A DNA stretch of 64,000 nt from Telopea speciosissima (Eukaryota; Streptophyta; Magnoliopsida; Proteales; Proteaceae), in NCBI RefSeq assembly GCF_018873765.1, contig NC_057916.1:26025001-26089000 (forward strand), given 5' to 3'. The notes under the pieces are model-generated. The model did not search any database, was not told where the DNA came from, and saw only the letters and a program-made list of their open reading frames with translations. How positions within the stretch are numbered: the first letter of the stretch is position 1; the number at the start of each line of letters is the position of its first letter. Position numbers and translations under genes: made by a program. Shown piece by piece: positions 48,396-59,127 of the stretch.

Positions 48396-50925
48396 TGTCA
48401 CACCCCTATCCCGACAAGGGATAGAATACAATATCGAGGGTATGATTGGGGTGACACGCGTCATCCCACCTCACCGCCAGGATCTCGATGCGATGGCCAA
48501 CTCACGAGTCATAAACCAATATTACAATACAATAATATTAGAGTGCGAAAGACAAAGGAATATTACATTCCGAGATAGGTCAGAGTTTGCGGAAGCGTAA
48601 AAGAAATAACTATAAGATGTTCATTGGCTAATGATAATAAGTAACATAGTTACAAAATTCCTATGACCATCAAGTAGCTACCAAAAAGGTAAAACATAAA
48701 AGTTTGTACAAAACACAATGCTCAAAAATAATAAAACGGGAACGATCCCAAGAAACAGTATAGCCCGTAGGCACAATCATCATGGGCAACCATCGCCATG
48801 ATCCTTAGTCACTGTCTCTAGCTCCACAGTAATCATCTGCATCCAAATCTAAAAAGAATGTGTACACGGGGGTTAGCTCCACCGAGCTAGTGAGAGAGAA
48901 AAGGGGATGCACAATCACACAATCACAAATAGTCCATGGTGCATGCTATTATTAATTCATTTACCACCTAACACACAATGCTAAGTCAATGGGTATATGC
49001 TACTGCAATAACTCGGGAAGACATTGTGGATCCTTCCATTCTCACCACAATGCAACCTCAAGTATTACTATGGAGCCCGCGCCGGTCGTAGTCATCACCA
49101 CCCGGAGGGACCCGATAACCATTACTACCCCTGGCCTGGCCTCTCTAACTCTCCACAGCAGCAGTGCTCGCTACCCAACACCTAAACCCCCTGTTGGTAA
49201 GGGTCGTAGCATAGGAACCGAGCCTAACCACAGATATACTACATGAATCCTATCGTGTTGAGAGGTACATCCGGGTGTGTCAACGTCCCATTCCATCTAA
49301 CACCCGGTACCAAGACAACACGGCGCATACGAGCAAGAATGAGATGCAATATACAATTCCACGTATACGGGGTTCGGTGCCGTACTTCCGCAAGACCGTA
49401 ACCCAACACAATCCATATCATCCAAATCATCATCATCGAATAAGAATAAATGCAAATATGCAATCATGCTTTAATGATAAGGTCACAATATAATTCATAA
49501 ATGCATGAATAAGCAATAGTAAACAAGCTCAAACAGTCACCCAAACCCACTCACAATTACTTCAAATGGAATTTGTATAAGCGCAACGATTCCTGCTCAA
49601 AATCACTCCATTGCACATATGTTGGCGCCTATGGAAGTGAATAAGAGTGTGAGAGAGTGTAGGGGAGGCCTCATAGAGAAACCCCATAGTTTACATAAGT
49701 TATAAGCCTTAAAAACTGCATCGGAGGCAACGTCGGACTCAGCAGGCTTGCCTCCGACCTTGCCTCCGACCTTCCCTGCAGGCTCAGGACACATCGGAGG
49801 CAAACATCGGACTCACGCAGTCTTGCCTCCGATGCAACCCAAATGTGATTTCAAGGTCTTTAAACGCCCAGGGTTGTCCCATTTGGTTCTCTAAGCCTCA
49901 AGGGACAAGGGAGGGGTGTCTTGGAGTCTATTTGGGTCTTAGAAACACCCAACATTCAAAGATTTAAGGGGGTTTAAAGGATCAAAAGCTCAAAAATCCA
50001 GATTTGGGGTTTTCTTTGGTGGTTGAAGCTTTAGAATCAAATAGATTCAGCAAGAGGTCAAAATAGAGGTCTTTATAGGATTGTAATGAAAATAGGAAAG
50101 CATCCTACAAGGGGAAACTACACATGACTCGAGCTAACCCCTTGGGTTTCAAAAAGAAAAACCCCATCTTGGGGCTGCTACCAAAGAACCACCCAAGCTC
50201 AAACGAGCAAGGGGGAAAGAGAGAAAAAGGGGGGGAAAGGGGCACTTGGCTTACCTGGTCTGAGATACACAAGATGTGCCCTCTTTAAAACTCCAAACCC
50301 AGCAGTCGTTTCCTTCTTCTTCTTCCCTTCCTTCTCCTCAATCTCCTCCTTGCCGCCTCCTCTCTTCATAACTCCCTTCTCAAGCACGGTTAGGTTAGGT
50401 TAGGTAGAAATGAGCCAAGACTAATGAATAGTCCTACCCATCTCTCTCTTATAGAAAACCACTATTAATGGCCTGTTTGGATAAAGCCTCATAGTGTACC
50501 CTAGGGTCTATTTGGGTAGGGTCAAACATGGCAGGGCGCCAATAGTACCTTAGCCACAGGGTCTCACCCACAAGGGTCCTTATTAGCAGCATTGGATGCA
50601 GGGTCGGAGGCAGCCAATAACCTTACCTCCGATGCGAGTAGGAAGGTGGTTCCCACCATAAGAGGTCAGGGCCTTTGGACCACACTTCGAGGGCTTTGAG
50701 AGGGCAGTAAGCACACAATAAAATTTGGTCAACTACTTACCCCTGACACGTCAAGGGGCAACCTCCATGGTCCCGACTAGTTTCCACAGGCAACCTCGTA
50801 CTATGGTCAATATGGCTGGGTTTGACCACCAGTGAGAACAACTCACCGGCATACGTGGCAGTGATAACTACACGTCACGGGGAAGAATTAATAATTAATT
50901 ATACTCCTGGGGTGCGGGTATAACA
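48396..50925 (-). repeat. 5' LTR of the Gypsy-type element (2530 bp)
   Basis: Transcription of the element would start in this copy on the minus strand. Its minus-strand end GGGTGTGACA is followed by ACA and then TGGTATCAGAGC. High identity to the left copy suggests recent insertion. Confidence 0.93.
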
Positions 50926-51422
50926 ACTGGATTCTTGGAGGTAAATCACTATACAGTTCCTCCATATTTATGCAACAGAAGCAGAGATCAAAATGAATAT
51001 GAAGGTAAATGATATACTTTCAGAAAAAAAAAAGAACTAAAGAAAATGGAGAAACAGTACCTGAGAAGGTCCTAAGAATTAGTGGGGATGGTGAGTATGG
51101 AGCTAGATGAACGAGGACCAGTTATAATCTGTTTAGTCAATTATACCATTTAAAGGCCAATTATATCCTAATTAACTTGATTACCTTGAATCTAATTATG
51201 GACCGGTAAGTAATTAATCGAATAGAGACGTGTTCATGCTTGACCTACAAGGCCCAATTACTTAAATGGACGAAAATAATACAATCATATGGGATGTTAA
51301 TTTACTAAGGATTGAATAGACAAAAGCAAAATTGACTGGGCCCAATCGATTGACACTACAACCAGTTACCCCACCAGCTTTCTTCCAAGAGCGGCCATCA
51401 GAAAGCCATCCAAAGCGAAAAA

Positions 51423-52148
51423 TCATATTTGCTCCTCAGTTAGCTCATCAGCTTCCCAGTTCGTTATCCTCCAGTTCGATTTGTCTTCCGCTTCGATAAC
51501 CAAGAACTTCTGGGCCAAATTTTTCAGAGAATAGTTGAGATCAATAAATAAAAGAATATCCATAGTCCTGGATACATTGTATCCCAAATCAACATGAAGC
51601 TTGGTAGTAACATTTTGTAGTCCAACACCAACGAATAGTACGTTGGGGTTCTCAAAAAATTCTGCGAGTATACGAATGGAAAAATACTGAGGGCTAATTG
51701 GGTCCTGAGGGCCTTCCTCTTCAACTTGGAGAGAATCAATTAATTCCTCAGAGCCTTTGTCTTCCACGCGTGATTCTGAATCTGTTTTACCGCTCAAGTC
51801 TGGTTCTTTGTTCCCACCAAAAATCTTCTCCTCATTTACAACTTTTCTTGTAGGAGATTGTTGATTCTTCGTCATCTTGGCGTAATCTTTTACATCAACT
51901 TGGAGAGGCCCAATTAATTCCTTTGAGTCTTTGTTTTCCACGCATGATTCTGAATCTGTTTTACCTCCTAAGCATGTTTCTTTCTCCTCAGCCAAATCTA
52001 GTTGTTGTATTACTGGAGAAAATCTATATATCAGACAATGAGAATTCACACAAAGTACCATTACGCTCAAAGTGCCAATCGAGCTCAAATAAACATCCAA
52101 TCCGACACAAATGTCGTTCTTCCAATACAGAGAACTTATTAGTTGAAT
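51423..52148 (-). CDS. B-type 3'-5' exonuclease-like protein, unit D, open frame of 241 residues
   Basis: Uninterrupted frame after an AG acceptor (ttag at 52149-52152): LISSLYWKNDICVGLDVYLS, SVMVLCVNSHCLIYRFSPVI, a roughly 110-residue charged insertion, then EFFENPNVLFVGVGLQN, VSRTMDILLFIDLNYSL, NLAQKFLVIEAEDK and ITNWEADELTEEQI before TGA. It matches the plant WRN-exonuclease-like fold from strand 1 to the helix before motif III. Motif I Glu is replaced (D-V-Y), the motif II Asp is replaced (VGLQNVT), and the motif III segment (YAC.DA) is missing because of the stop. Probably catalytically dead; it could be an expressed binding protein or a young pseudogene. No first exon with an ATG was identified. 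Confidence 0.55.
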   Translation of the reverse strand: MQLISSLYWKNDICVGLDVYLSSIGTLSVMVLCVNSHCLIYRFSPVIQQLDLAEEKETCLGGKTDSESCVENKDSKELIGPLQVDVKDYAKMTKNQQSPTRKVVNEEKIFGGNKEPDLSGKTDSESRVEDKGSEELIDSLQVEEEGPQDPISPQYFSIRILAEFFENPNVLFVGVGLQNVTTKLHVDLGYNVSRTMDILLFIDLNYSLKNLAQKFLVIEAEDKSNWRITNWEADELTEEQI

Positions 52149-52393
52149 CTAATTTTTTTTTTTTTAACACAATTATGGCAGCCTTGGCTGCCCGAAATTT
52201 TTTTTTTTTTTTTTTTTAAAGTTTAACACTTCATGGTAATGGCAGCATGACATGAACTTCATAAATCCAAGCATAAAGGATCATATGGATGTTCTAAAGT
52301 CCAACCGAAATAGGAAGATCAACAAAAAAATATACCATTCAACTAAACAGCGATTCAAGAATGTAAAATGCACAAACTGGCTCTGATACCAAG

Positions 52394-52747
52394 TGTAGGA
52401 ATTAAATCCCTTCTATATACATCTGTAGACAGGATCATGCCATTATACATTCATGAATCATAAAAATAAAGGGTAAGAGATAAGTACCGTTCACCAACGG
52501 TCCATCAAAGTTAGATGAAGCCATTGATGCCATTTCTTGAGTTCCTTTTCTTAAGATTTTAATAGAGCTAGGTTTCTCTTCTTTGCCTTAGTCGTATGCT
52601 CACTCGTCAATGAGAATGAATGTGTGTAGAGGTAGAGAGGGGACCTAAGTCTCTCTATTAAATAGTTAATATCTAGCCTCCCATTACTGCTAGATATTAA
52701 CAGATAATAGGAAAGTATCTTATCTTATAATGTGTTAATCCCTAACA
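52394..52747 (-). mobile_element. Copia-like LTR (354 bp) with primer-binding site, array copy 3
   Basis: Minus strand TGTTAGGGATTAACAC...AATTCCTACA, followed after CT by TGGTATCAGAGCC (complement of 52379-52391). Same position relative to its neighbours as the copy at 40327-40678, showing that it was already present when the A+B pair was duplicated. Confidence 0.78.
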
Positions 52748-52861
52748 AATAGAAATTCCTTAATTAATAGGGAACTTAGCATCCAAAGTGTAACTAACAT
52801 GAACGTTTGGGATACTTGGTCAATTGGGCTAGCCAATGAGATATTAGAAAAAATATCTTAC

Positions 52862-53760
52862 ATTGGATACCCTCGATTAGACTTTTTAATTGGAGCAATT
52901 GTGCGAATATCCATGGTATTAGATATCTTGAATCCATCGTCGTTAAATAGCTTTGAAGCATCATCGTCCACCCCAAATCTTACACAGACAATATCAGGAT
53001 TGGCAAGAAAATAAGCAAAATCGGAATAACGCGAATGATAACCCTTCATTGTCTGCTCGGTAAGCTTCAGAGACAAATCTTGAACCTCGACCCCGCAAGA
53101 ACCATTTGCGTTTGTTACATTTTTTGCACGTACCGGTGCAGAATATCGATAAATCAGACAATGGGAGAAAACACAAAGCACAACAATGTAGGACCAAACG
53201 TTTGCCAATCCCCCAAAAAAAACCTTGTGAGGGAATGTGTAACTTTAATTCCTTATTGCACACCAGCCAGCGCGCATCACTCAGTCCGAGCCGGGATCTA
53301 AGCAGAGCATTTTGGGTACATTACACTTCCAACAATCCCCCCAAATGCATGTCCAGTAACAGAGCACCCATAGCACCGAGGAGACTCAAACTCGCGGCCA
53401 CCTACTCTGATATCAATTGTAGGACCAAGCGCTTGCCAATCCCTCAAAAGACGCCTTGTGAGGGAATGTGCAACTTTAATTCCTTATTGCATACCAGTCG
53501 GTGCGCATCGCTCCGCCCGAGTCGGGATCTGGGTAGGACATTTTGGGTACATTACACCCCCAATAAACAACGCTCACTGATTGGTTTGTGCTCCAGTGCA
53601 AATCAAATCCAACATGAAGCCCTCCATTTCTACCATAAAGACTGCAGATCAATTTGATCCACTTAGCCACTGCAGCTTCATTTTCGATAATTATGGCTTG
53701 AATTAACGAGCCAGAAGAAAAAAAACCTATAGAACTGGGTTCTTGAAGGTAAATCACTAT
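52862..53760 (-). pseudogene. A-type 3'-5' exonuclease-like unit E, split by a TRIM
   Basis: Most upstream unit in transcription order. SGSLIQAIIIENEAAVAKWI and LYGRNGGLHVGFDLHW before the TRIM; VVLCVFSHCLIYRYSAPV, EVQDLSLKLTEQTMKGY, FLANPDIVCVRFGVDDDASK and ISNTMDIRTIAPIKK after it, then a gtaagat donor at 52861. The D-L-H variant of motif I is shared with units A and C. An ATG for the first exon is not evident; the frame is open upstream to about 53760. Confidence 0.7.
53187..53565 (-). mobile_element. TRIM retrotransposon (379 bp), copy in unit E
   Basis: LTRs at 53187-53335 and about 53419-53565; target duplication AACAA at 53182-53186 and 53566-53570, identical to units A and C. The last LTR base pattern is CAATA instead of CAACA, a point change. 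The primer site reads ATTGATATCAGAG, as in unit A. Confidence 0.92.
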
Positions 53761-53770
53761 ACAGTTCCTC

Positions 53771-55480
53771 CATATTTATACAACAGAAACAGATATCAAA
53801 ATGAATATGAAGGTAAATGATATAGTTTCACAAAGAAAAGAACAAGAGAAAATGAAAAAACAGCACGAGAGAAAGTCCTAAGAATTAGGGGGGATGGTGA
53901 GTATGGAGCTAGATGAACGAGGACTAGGGCAGAGCTAGGACGAGGAGCGAGGAATGGTATGGAGTACACTCCTCAATCTTGATTTATAAGCTCGAAGTAC
54001 CCTGTTCTGTTGTAATCCATTCTGTTTTTGAACTTGGAGGGTTAGGGGTTCTTGATTTATAACTGCGAATTGCCGCCATTGTATTTAAGGCCTCATTTAG
54101 TATGTTGTTATTTCAATGTCAGGAGATAATTTCAAGTTGAAGAAGTGTTTCTTTTGAAGTTTAAATTGATTTCATTTTACTCTTCAATGAGTAAAATGGG
54201 TATATTATAAATTTTAAATGTAACGAATAATTTGTTATAAAATATGAAAATACTGTGTATATTTTTTATTATACAATTCTTGATCGAACCTTTATCCCCT
54301 GAGGTTCGCTGATCGGTACGATTGTGCGGTTCCTCTCATGGGGGGGCTGCAATGACCATTCCACCCTTGACCGAACACACTACCGGGGTGGGGTCCACTC
54401 CCCTTTTATTAGAGCCACTAGGGAACCGTACTGAGCAGGGAAACCGCAGGTGATAAAAATTCTCCTTGACCCAGCCCAGCCATGCATCTCTCTTTCCCCA
54501 TTCTCATAACCAAGGCCAATCAAGGTCAGCTTGACCCGACCTTGACTCAAGGCCAGGGTCGGGTTTTTCAGGCCCTGAGTCAGGATCAAGCCAAGCCTGG
54601 GACCAGTTAAGGGGACTTAAGATTGGGCTAGGGTTTAAAAAGCTCGGCCCAACCTAACCTTGTTGTAACCCTCGCATCACCTCCATGCCCCCCCCCCACA
54701 CGATCGTCGCCACAAGTACCACCATCACCACTCCCTTCCCCACCCGACCCTCGCCACCAACACCTTCTTCCAAAGAAATATAGAAAGTCTATACTTGAAA
54801 ATTGAACTACTAAATAGATTTCTTATTCTTGAAATATTTCAGATTGATCCAACCAAAACAATTTCAATTTGTAATTATACCAAATTTGGCCTTGGTTGGA
54901 CTAAGCCTGACTAATTGAACATTTTCGTACCTGAACCTGAGCCGAGTCCCTAAAAAAGGACATCGATGTAAATTCTCCTTTCACTAAAAATGTCCCTTAT
55001 AGGGGTGTCAATGGGCCGGGCCAGGTTGGGCTTGCCCTAAACCCTAATGCAACCCTAGGAGCCTTAACCTAAACCCAAGCCCAACCCGACCCTGGCAGGG
55101 TTTTCCCAAGCCTGGCCCGGTCCTGACTGATCCTGAATATCTTGACCCATTGAGTTATGGTATTAACAAAGCCCAATCACAGCCCAAGCTATAAAAAAGT
55201 GAAATTTTTGGTAAAGAGGGTGTTTCAAGACTCGAACCAAAGACCACTTGGTGACAATAAAAAAAAAATTAACCATTGCACTTAGGCACATTCCCAATAT
55301 TATTATAAGTGTAAAATATCCTCTAAATAGATGTACGGATGGGATCTAATCCCTTATTAGAGGCACTAAGAAACTGGGCCGAGCAAGAAACTGGAGAAGA
55401 TAACTTTCCTATATTATACTGTGAAATTGGAAAGGCCTCAAAATTCTCGATTTACTTCCTTATCACGTTTATTGAATAAT
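53771..55480. other. Gene-free repeat-rich spacer
   Basis: Right border of the exonuclease-like array, then AT-rich sequence. A repeat with ggcc/gggt-rich inverted runs (cgggtttttcaggccctg; gggccgggccaggttgggc; agcctggcccgg) extends over about 54520-55140, with aggggtgtcaatgggcc at 55003 as a probable hAT-MITE end. No supportable gene. Confidence 0.5.
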
Positions 55481-55482
55481 CC

Positions 55483-56232
55483 CCAACTTTGAATCCACTA
55501 TTGCACAGTAGAGTCCACTTCTAGATGAACTCTATAACTAAATACATCTTTTATTTTTTAATTTCAGAAATACCCCCGAAAGGTCGAAAGGTAGAAAGGT
55601 AGAGAAAGGTATCAATCTAAGTGGCAGTAGGTAAATCTGGTAATTTATCAATTGTAGAAGTCAAAATAGAGTCCTCTTGTGCCGAGCCGAGTCTGATTAA
55701 GTCATTCTCAAGGGTCCCTCATAAGTTTGTATGTATCCTTAAACCTCCTCACCCGGGCTACGACGACAATCAAGGCCATTAATTAATCCTTCTCTTTTTG
55801 ACAATTTAGTAGTTTTACATCTACGGCAACCTACTCTCCGGTCTCTTTCTCTTTGTCTATCTGCCTTTTGCTATCAACTCTGACTTTGTGAATTTGTTTC
55901 AAACTCAGAATTTTATAAGAAGGTTAGTCTAAAAAAATTATTGTGAAAAATAATTCTAATCTAACGGTAAAGCACACGACTTGTGGAACCGTTGAAGTAT
56001 ATACTGTTCTACCGAATCACATGAATACCATCTTAACACACCGACATGAAGAACCATCACCACCAGTGAAGTTGAAAACTCCCTCCGTTTCTCTCATAAT
56101 TTTATTGCTTTCTCCATTGGTTTTTTTTTCCTTCTATGTCCTTTTAAATATCTGCTTCTCTTCCTCTCTGAATCTCAATTCTCTCAATACCCTTATACCC
56201 CCATCTCTCTTTTTTCTGTGTATGTCAGTCAG
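55483..56232 (+). promoter_or_regulatory. Upstream region and leader of the 56 kb gene
   Basis: Same sequence family as 35638-35985 up to about 56085, after which a pyrimidine-rich leader (tttctctcat ... ccttctatgtcc ... ctctctttttt) runs to the ATG. The duplicated part probably contains the core promoter. No clear TATA box was identified. Confidence 0.5.
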
Positions 56233-57174
56233 ATGCCGCAGGTTGATCTCGAAACGTTTGTTTGCGGCGGTGACCGGAAAATCACATGCGAAAGCTTAGT
56301 CGGTGATCATCATTCTCAGCCGGATAAACCAGATTCTCCAGAGGAGGAGGCTCCACCTGACTTTCCGGCGGAATCTTTTCAGATACTCAAAGAAGAAGAA
56401 CTCGAATGGTTCAATCGGAACGCCCTTTACGAGCGTAAGGAGTCTCAAAAGGGGAACTCTAACCCCAACCCCAACCCCAACCCCATCTCTATCTCCAACC
56501 AATCGTCTCAGCGGTTCTCTTTGAATTTAACATCCAACAAGTCCATCATCGGTCTTCCCAAGCCACAGAAATCCTGTTTCCTTATCAGCAAGTCCCGGCG
56601 GACAGGTCCACCGCCGCGAGCGCCGTTCTTCCCCAAGAAACCATCACGCAGCGGAAAGTCTCTCACGGTTACAGAACCTTCATCGCCAAAAGTTTCTTGT
56701 ATTGGGAGAGTGAAGTCCAAAAAGGACAAAAACCGCCGGTGTGCAAGTGGCCGACAACCGACGGAAGGGACGACAGCCAAGGCCTCCAAGTCCAAACCGG
56801 GAAAGAAAACCGGGTTTTGGGCGAACCTCATGGGAGTTCTGCCGCCCAGTTGCCGGGACGGTTCAAGCGTTGCTATTGAGGGGCCACCAAATGAGTCGCC
56901 CAAGCTGGCATCGGTGCCTCGTAGGAGTTTCACAGAAAGGGAGCGTAAGATTCCGGCGAGTTTGCCACTGGGCGAGCCGACGGGGTTGGATGGGATGAAG
57001 CGGTTCACTTCCGGTCGGAGATCAGAATCGTGGATCAGTGATTTCGATTTGGCAGAATCGGTGGTGGTTGTGGACTCTGACGTAAACAGTATATGGCGTC
57101 GTCGTGATGTGGACCCACCCAAGAAAATCGATTGCGTCCGCGACTGGGAATGTGAGGGTCCCGCTTCGGTGTGA
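56233..57174 (+). CDS. Uncharacterised plant-specific protein, intronless, 313 residues
   Basis: I recognise this only as a plant-specific family without assigned function. Conserved-looking blocks: the N-terminal MPQVDLETFVCGGDRKI; EEELEWFNRNALYERKES (about 54-71); RFSLNLTSNKSIIGLPKPQK (94-113), followed by CFL; EPSSPKVSCIGRVKSKKDK (148-166); FWANLMGVLP (195-204); and a C-terminal RRSESWISDFDLAESVVV-like block. A perfect NP repeat (residues 77-84, aaccccaacccc DNA) precedes ISISNQSS. Basic and Ser-rich, no signal peptide or membrane span, consistent with a soluble nuclear or cytosolic protein. The in-frame ATG at 56218 is five codons upstream; MPQVD is preferred because it fits the family start. 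GC-rich compared with its surroundings, as expected of a real exon. Confidence 0.85.
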   Translation: MPQVDLETFVCGGDRKITCESLVGDHHSQPDKPDSPEEEAPPDFPAESFQILKEEELEWFNRNALYERKESQKGNSNPNPNPNPISISNQSSQRFSLNLTSNKSIIGLPKPQKSCFLISKSRRTGPPPRAPFFPKKPSRSGKSLTVTEPSSPKVSCIGRVKSKKDKNRRCASGRQPTEGTTAKASKSKPGKKTGFWANLMGVLPPSCRDGSSVAIEGPPNESPKLASVPRRSFTERERKIPASLPLGEPTGLDGMKRFTSGRRSESWISDFDLAESVVVVDSDVNSIWRRRDVDPPKKIDCVRDWECEGPASV

Positions 57175-58984
57175 ATGAAAAACAAATTCAGTGCTGGCCA
57201 CGTGGCAGTTGTTCAATCACGGCGTCATCCGGTTTTTAGGTGAACCGGTAAAACTAGTAATAGTTTGAAACAGAACCATCTCTCTCTCTCTCTCTCTCTT
57301 CACCAAATAAATTTTAGTGGTAGAGCTCTTTGTAAATATAATCCGGAAAACACGTACAGTTTGTGAGTTATTTAATTCTTTTAATGCAAATTATGCTCTT
57401 AATTCTTCTAAAAATGAGATTAGGGATATCCTAATAATATGATGCCACGTTATTAGGATCTGATAGTAAATCTTATGATTTAAGAAGGGGTTGTGTGAGA
57501 ATGATGTGGAAGTAAGGGCGTCAAATGGTTGGTTGGATTTGATTTTGATTGATTTTTTTTACATATGAAATTAGATTGATAAGATATTCGGTCCACAAAA
57601 AGCAAACGAAAGCTAATAGCTATTAGTCCGAACGGTTTTGGTATATTATTGGTTTCATCTGACGGTGTTCTATTGATCTATATAAAAAAGATGGGTCGTT
57701 TTAAGTGTCACTATGTCTAGTGAAATATAACGCTTTATTATTTGCTACATGATAGTACATAGGTTAATACATTAGATAGAGCATCCTTAGTGATCCAAAC
57801 AATTTGGATAGAAGATTCAGGAGACACATGATGTAAAGCACTATAACCTTTGTCGAATATATCTAATAACTTTTCTATTAGGTTTTACCAATCTCTATCA
57901 TTTTTCCAATGGTAAATACAAATCCTTACAATAAAGAAAAATGCTTCATTTTAGGTTTTCAAATCATCCAATTTTGCCCATTAAGTTCAATCATTATACT
58001 TATAGTATTATTCTCCGTTTTAATTCTCATACAATCACCTCCATAGGTCAAAGTAACCGGGCTGTAATACCACTCCAATTACTTGACAAGATTATATGAG
58101 AATCAAATGAATAGTCAAGCAATAAGAGAGCAAAATACAATTGAAATCCATGTAAGACAAATAATCAAACATCAGCTTTGACTACCAAATATGGGGAAAT
58201 ACAACTGAGCTTCTCAAGTTTTTTGCCCAAAGCTCGAGGAATACAAGTAATGGAGAAAATATATCTTACCTCTCTCAAACCTCAATAGAAACCTTTAACT
58301 TTACCGCAAGAACTCGTTTTCAAAGACTATGGAGAACCCCAACCTTGTAGAGACAACAAACTCTTGCAATAATTGATAATGTGACAAAGAATGAAGTAAT
58401 CCTTTAAGAAACTCTTATTTTTGAATAACCTTTACCAAGATTCAAAAGACCCTAGTCTTGCTTCTCATTCTTTTTGGAATTCTTCTTCACCCTTGAAAAA
58501 AGCCCTAAAAATAAACACTCAAAAGTAAAATCTCTTTCTCATACTTTTTCATCAAATCTATAGATATATTTTCTTCCTCTTACACTTCCTCTTTTTGTTT
58601 AATATTTTTTTTATATACATAAAACCCAAGTGATCACATGGGCACTTAACACCCACATAAGTGGGCCAGACGAATTGGGTCCAGAGACTCTGGAATCTGG
58701 ACCCATATATATGAGCCAACATACAACAAGAACCCTGATTGTAGGTTTTTTTAAATTAGTAGGCAACCTAAGTGTAATTTATACTTTTTTCTAAATTAAA
58801 TTTGATAAAAAAAAAAATTTGAAAAGTGTCAAACAAGAGATGTGTTTTGCAACCCAATGCAATGACAGGTTTAATAATCAATTTCAAATGAAGAACTCCC
58901 ATCATACCTGGATAACTTCCATCATCTCAACACACTCTCTCACGTATAATTTGGACATATATGTTTTGATATAATTTTTTTGGG
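57175..58984. other. 3' flank and AT-rich gene-free sequence
   Basis: Probable 3'UTR with a short CT run (57281-57300). Further on an LTR-like AT-rich stretch without PBS or coding motifs. Nothing else supportable. Confidence 0.4.
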
Positions 58985-59127
58985 GAAAAGAAATTTGTCC
59001 AAAATTGTGACCTATTACAGTACTCCCATGAATTTACCTCTCTTCTCTTCATATGAAAAGACACCTCTGTCCCCTTATTTTGAGAAGAAGAGAGATAGAT
59101 AAATGACCCAGACAGAAAACCACTTCT
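58985..59127. mobile_element. MITE-like repeat, family of 32935-33095
   Basis: tactcccatgaatttacctctctt...aaaagacacctctgtccccttattttgag...gagatagata...gacccagacagaaaacc is the inverse arrangement of the 33 kb element. Moderately diverged. Confidence 0.5.

Larger units (their letters stand above)
41670..50925 (-). mobile_element. Non-autonomous Ty3/Gypsy-type LTR retrotransposon, 9.26 kb
   Basis: Complete element with LTRs of 2.5 kb at both ends (41670-44204 and 48396-50925), TG...CA ended, and a 5-bp target duplication ACTGG (41665-41669 and 50926-50930). Orientation is minus: the primer site TGGTATCAGAGC is the complement of 48381-48392, next to the right-hand LTR, and a purine tract ggtggggagaa (complement of 44205-44215) precedes the left-hand LTR, itself preceded by gacgaaatttcttgtaa, a motif common in Del/Tekay-type chromoviruses. 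The 4.19 kb interior has no gag-pol on the element's sense strand, so it must be mobilised in trans (LARD-like). Paralogous empty sites occur at about 38815 and 53730. Confidence 0.92.

Noticed and set aside
43478-50387. Identical 62-residue minus ORFs at 43478-43666 and 50199-50387 and other paired ORFs
   Set aside because: They occur because the two LTRs are copies of each other; no protein similarity, K/E-rich low complexity.
56508-57185. 225-residue minus-strand ORF
   Set aside because: Antisense shadow of the intronless 56 kb gene; the plus frame has family-like motifs and a proper leader.
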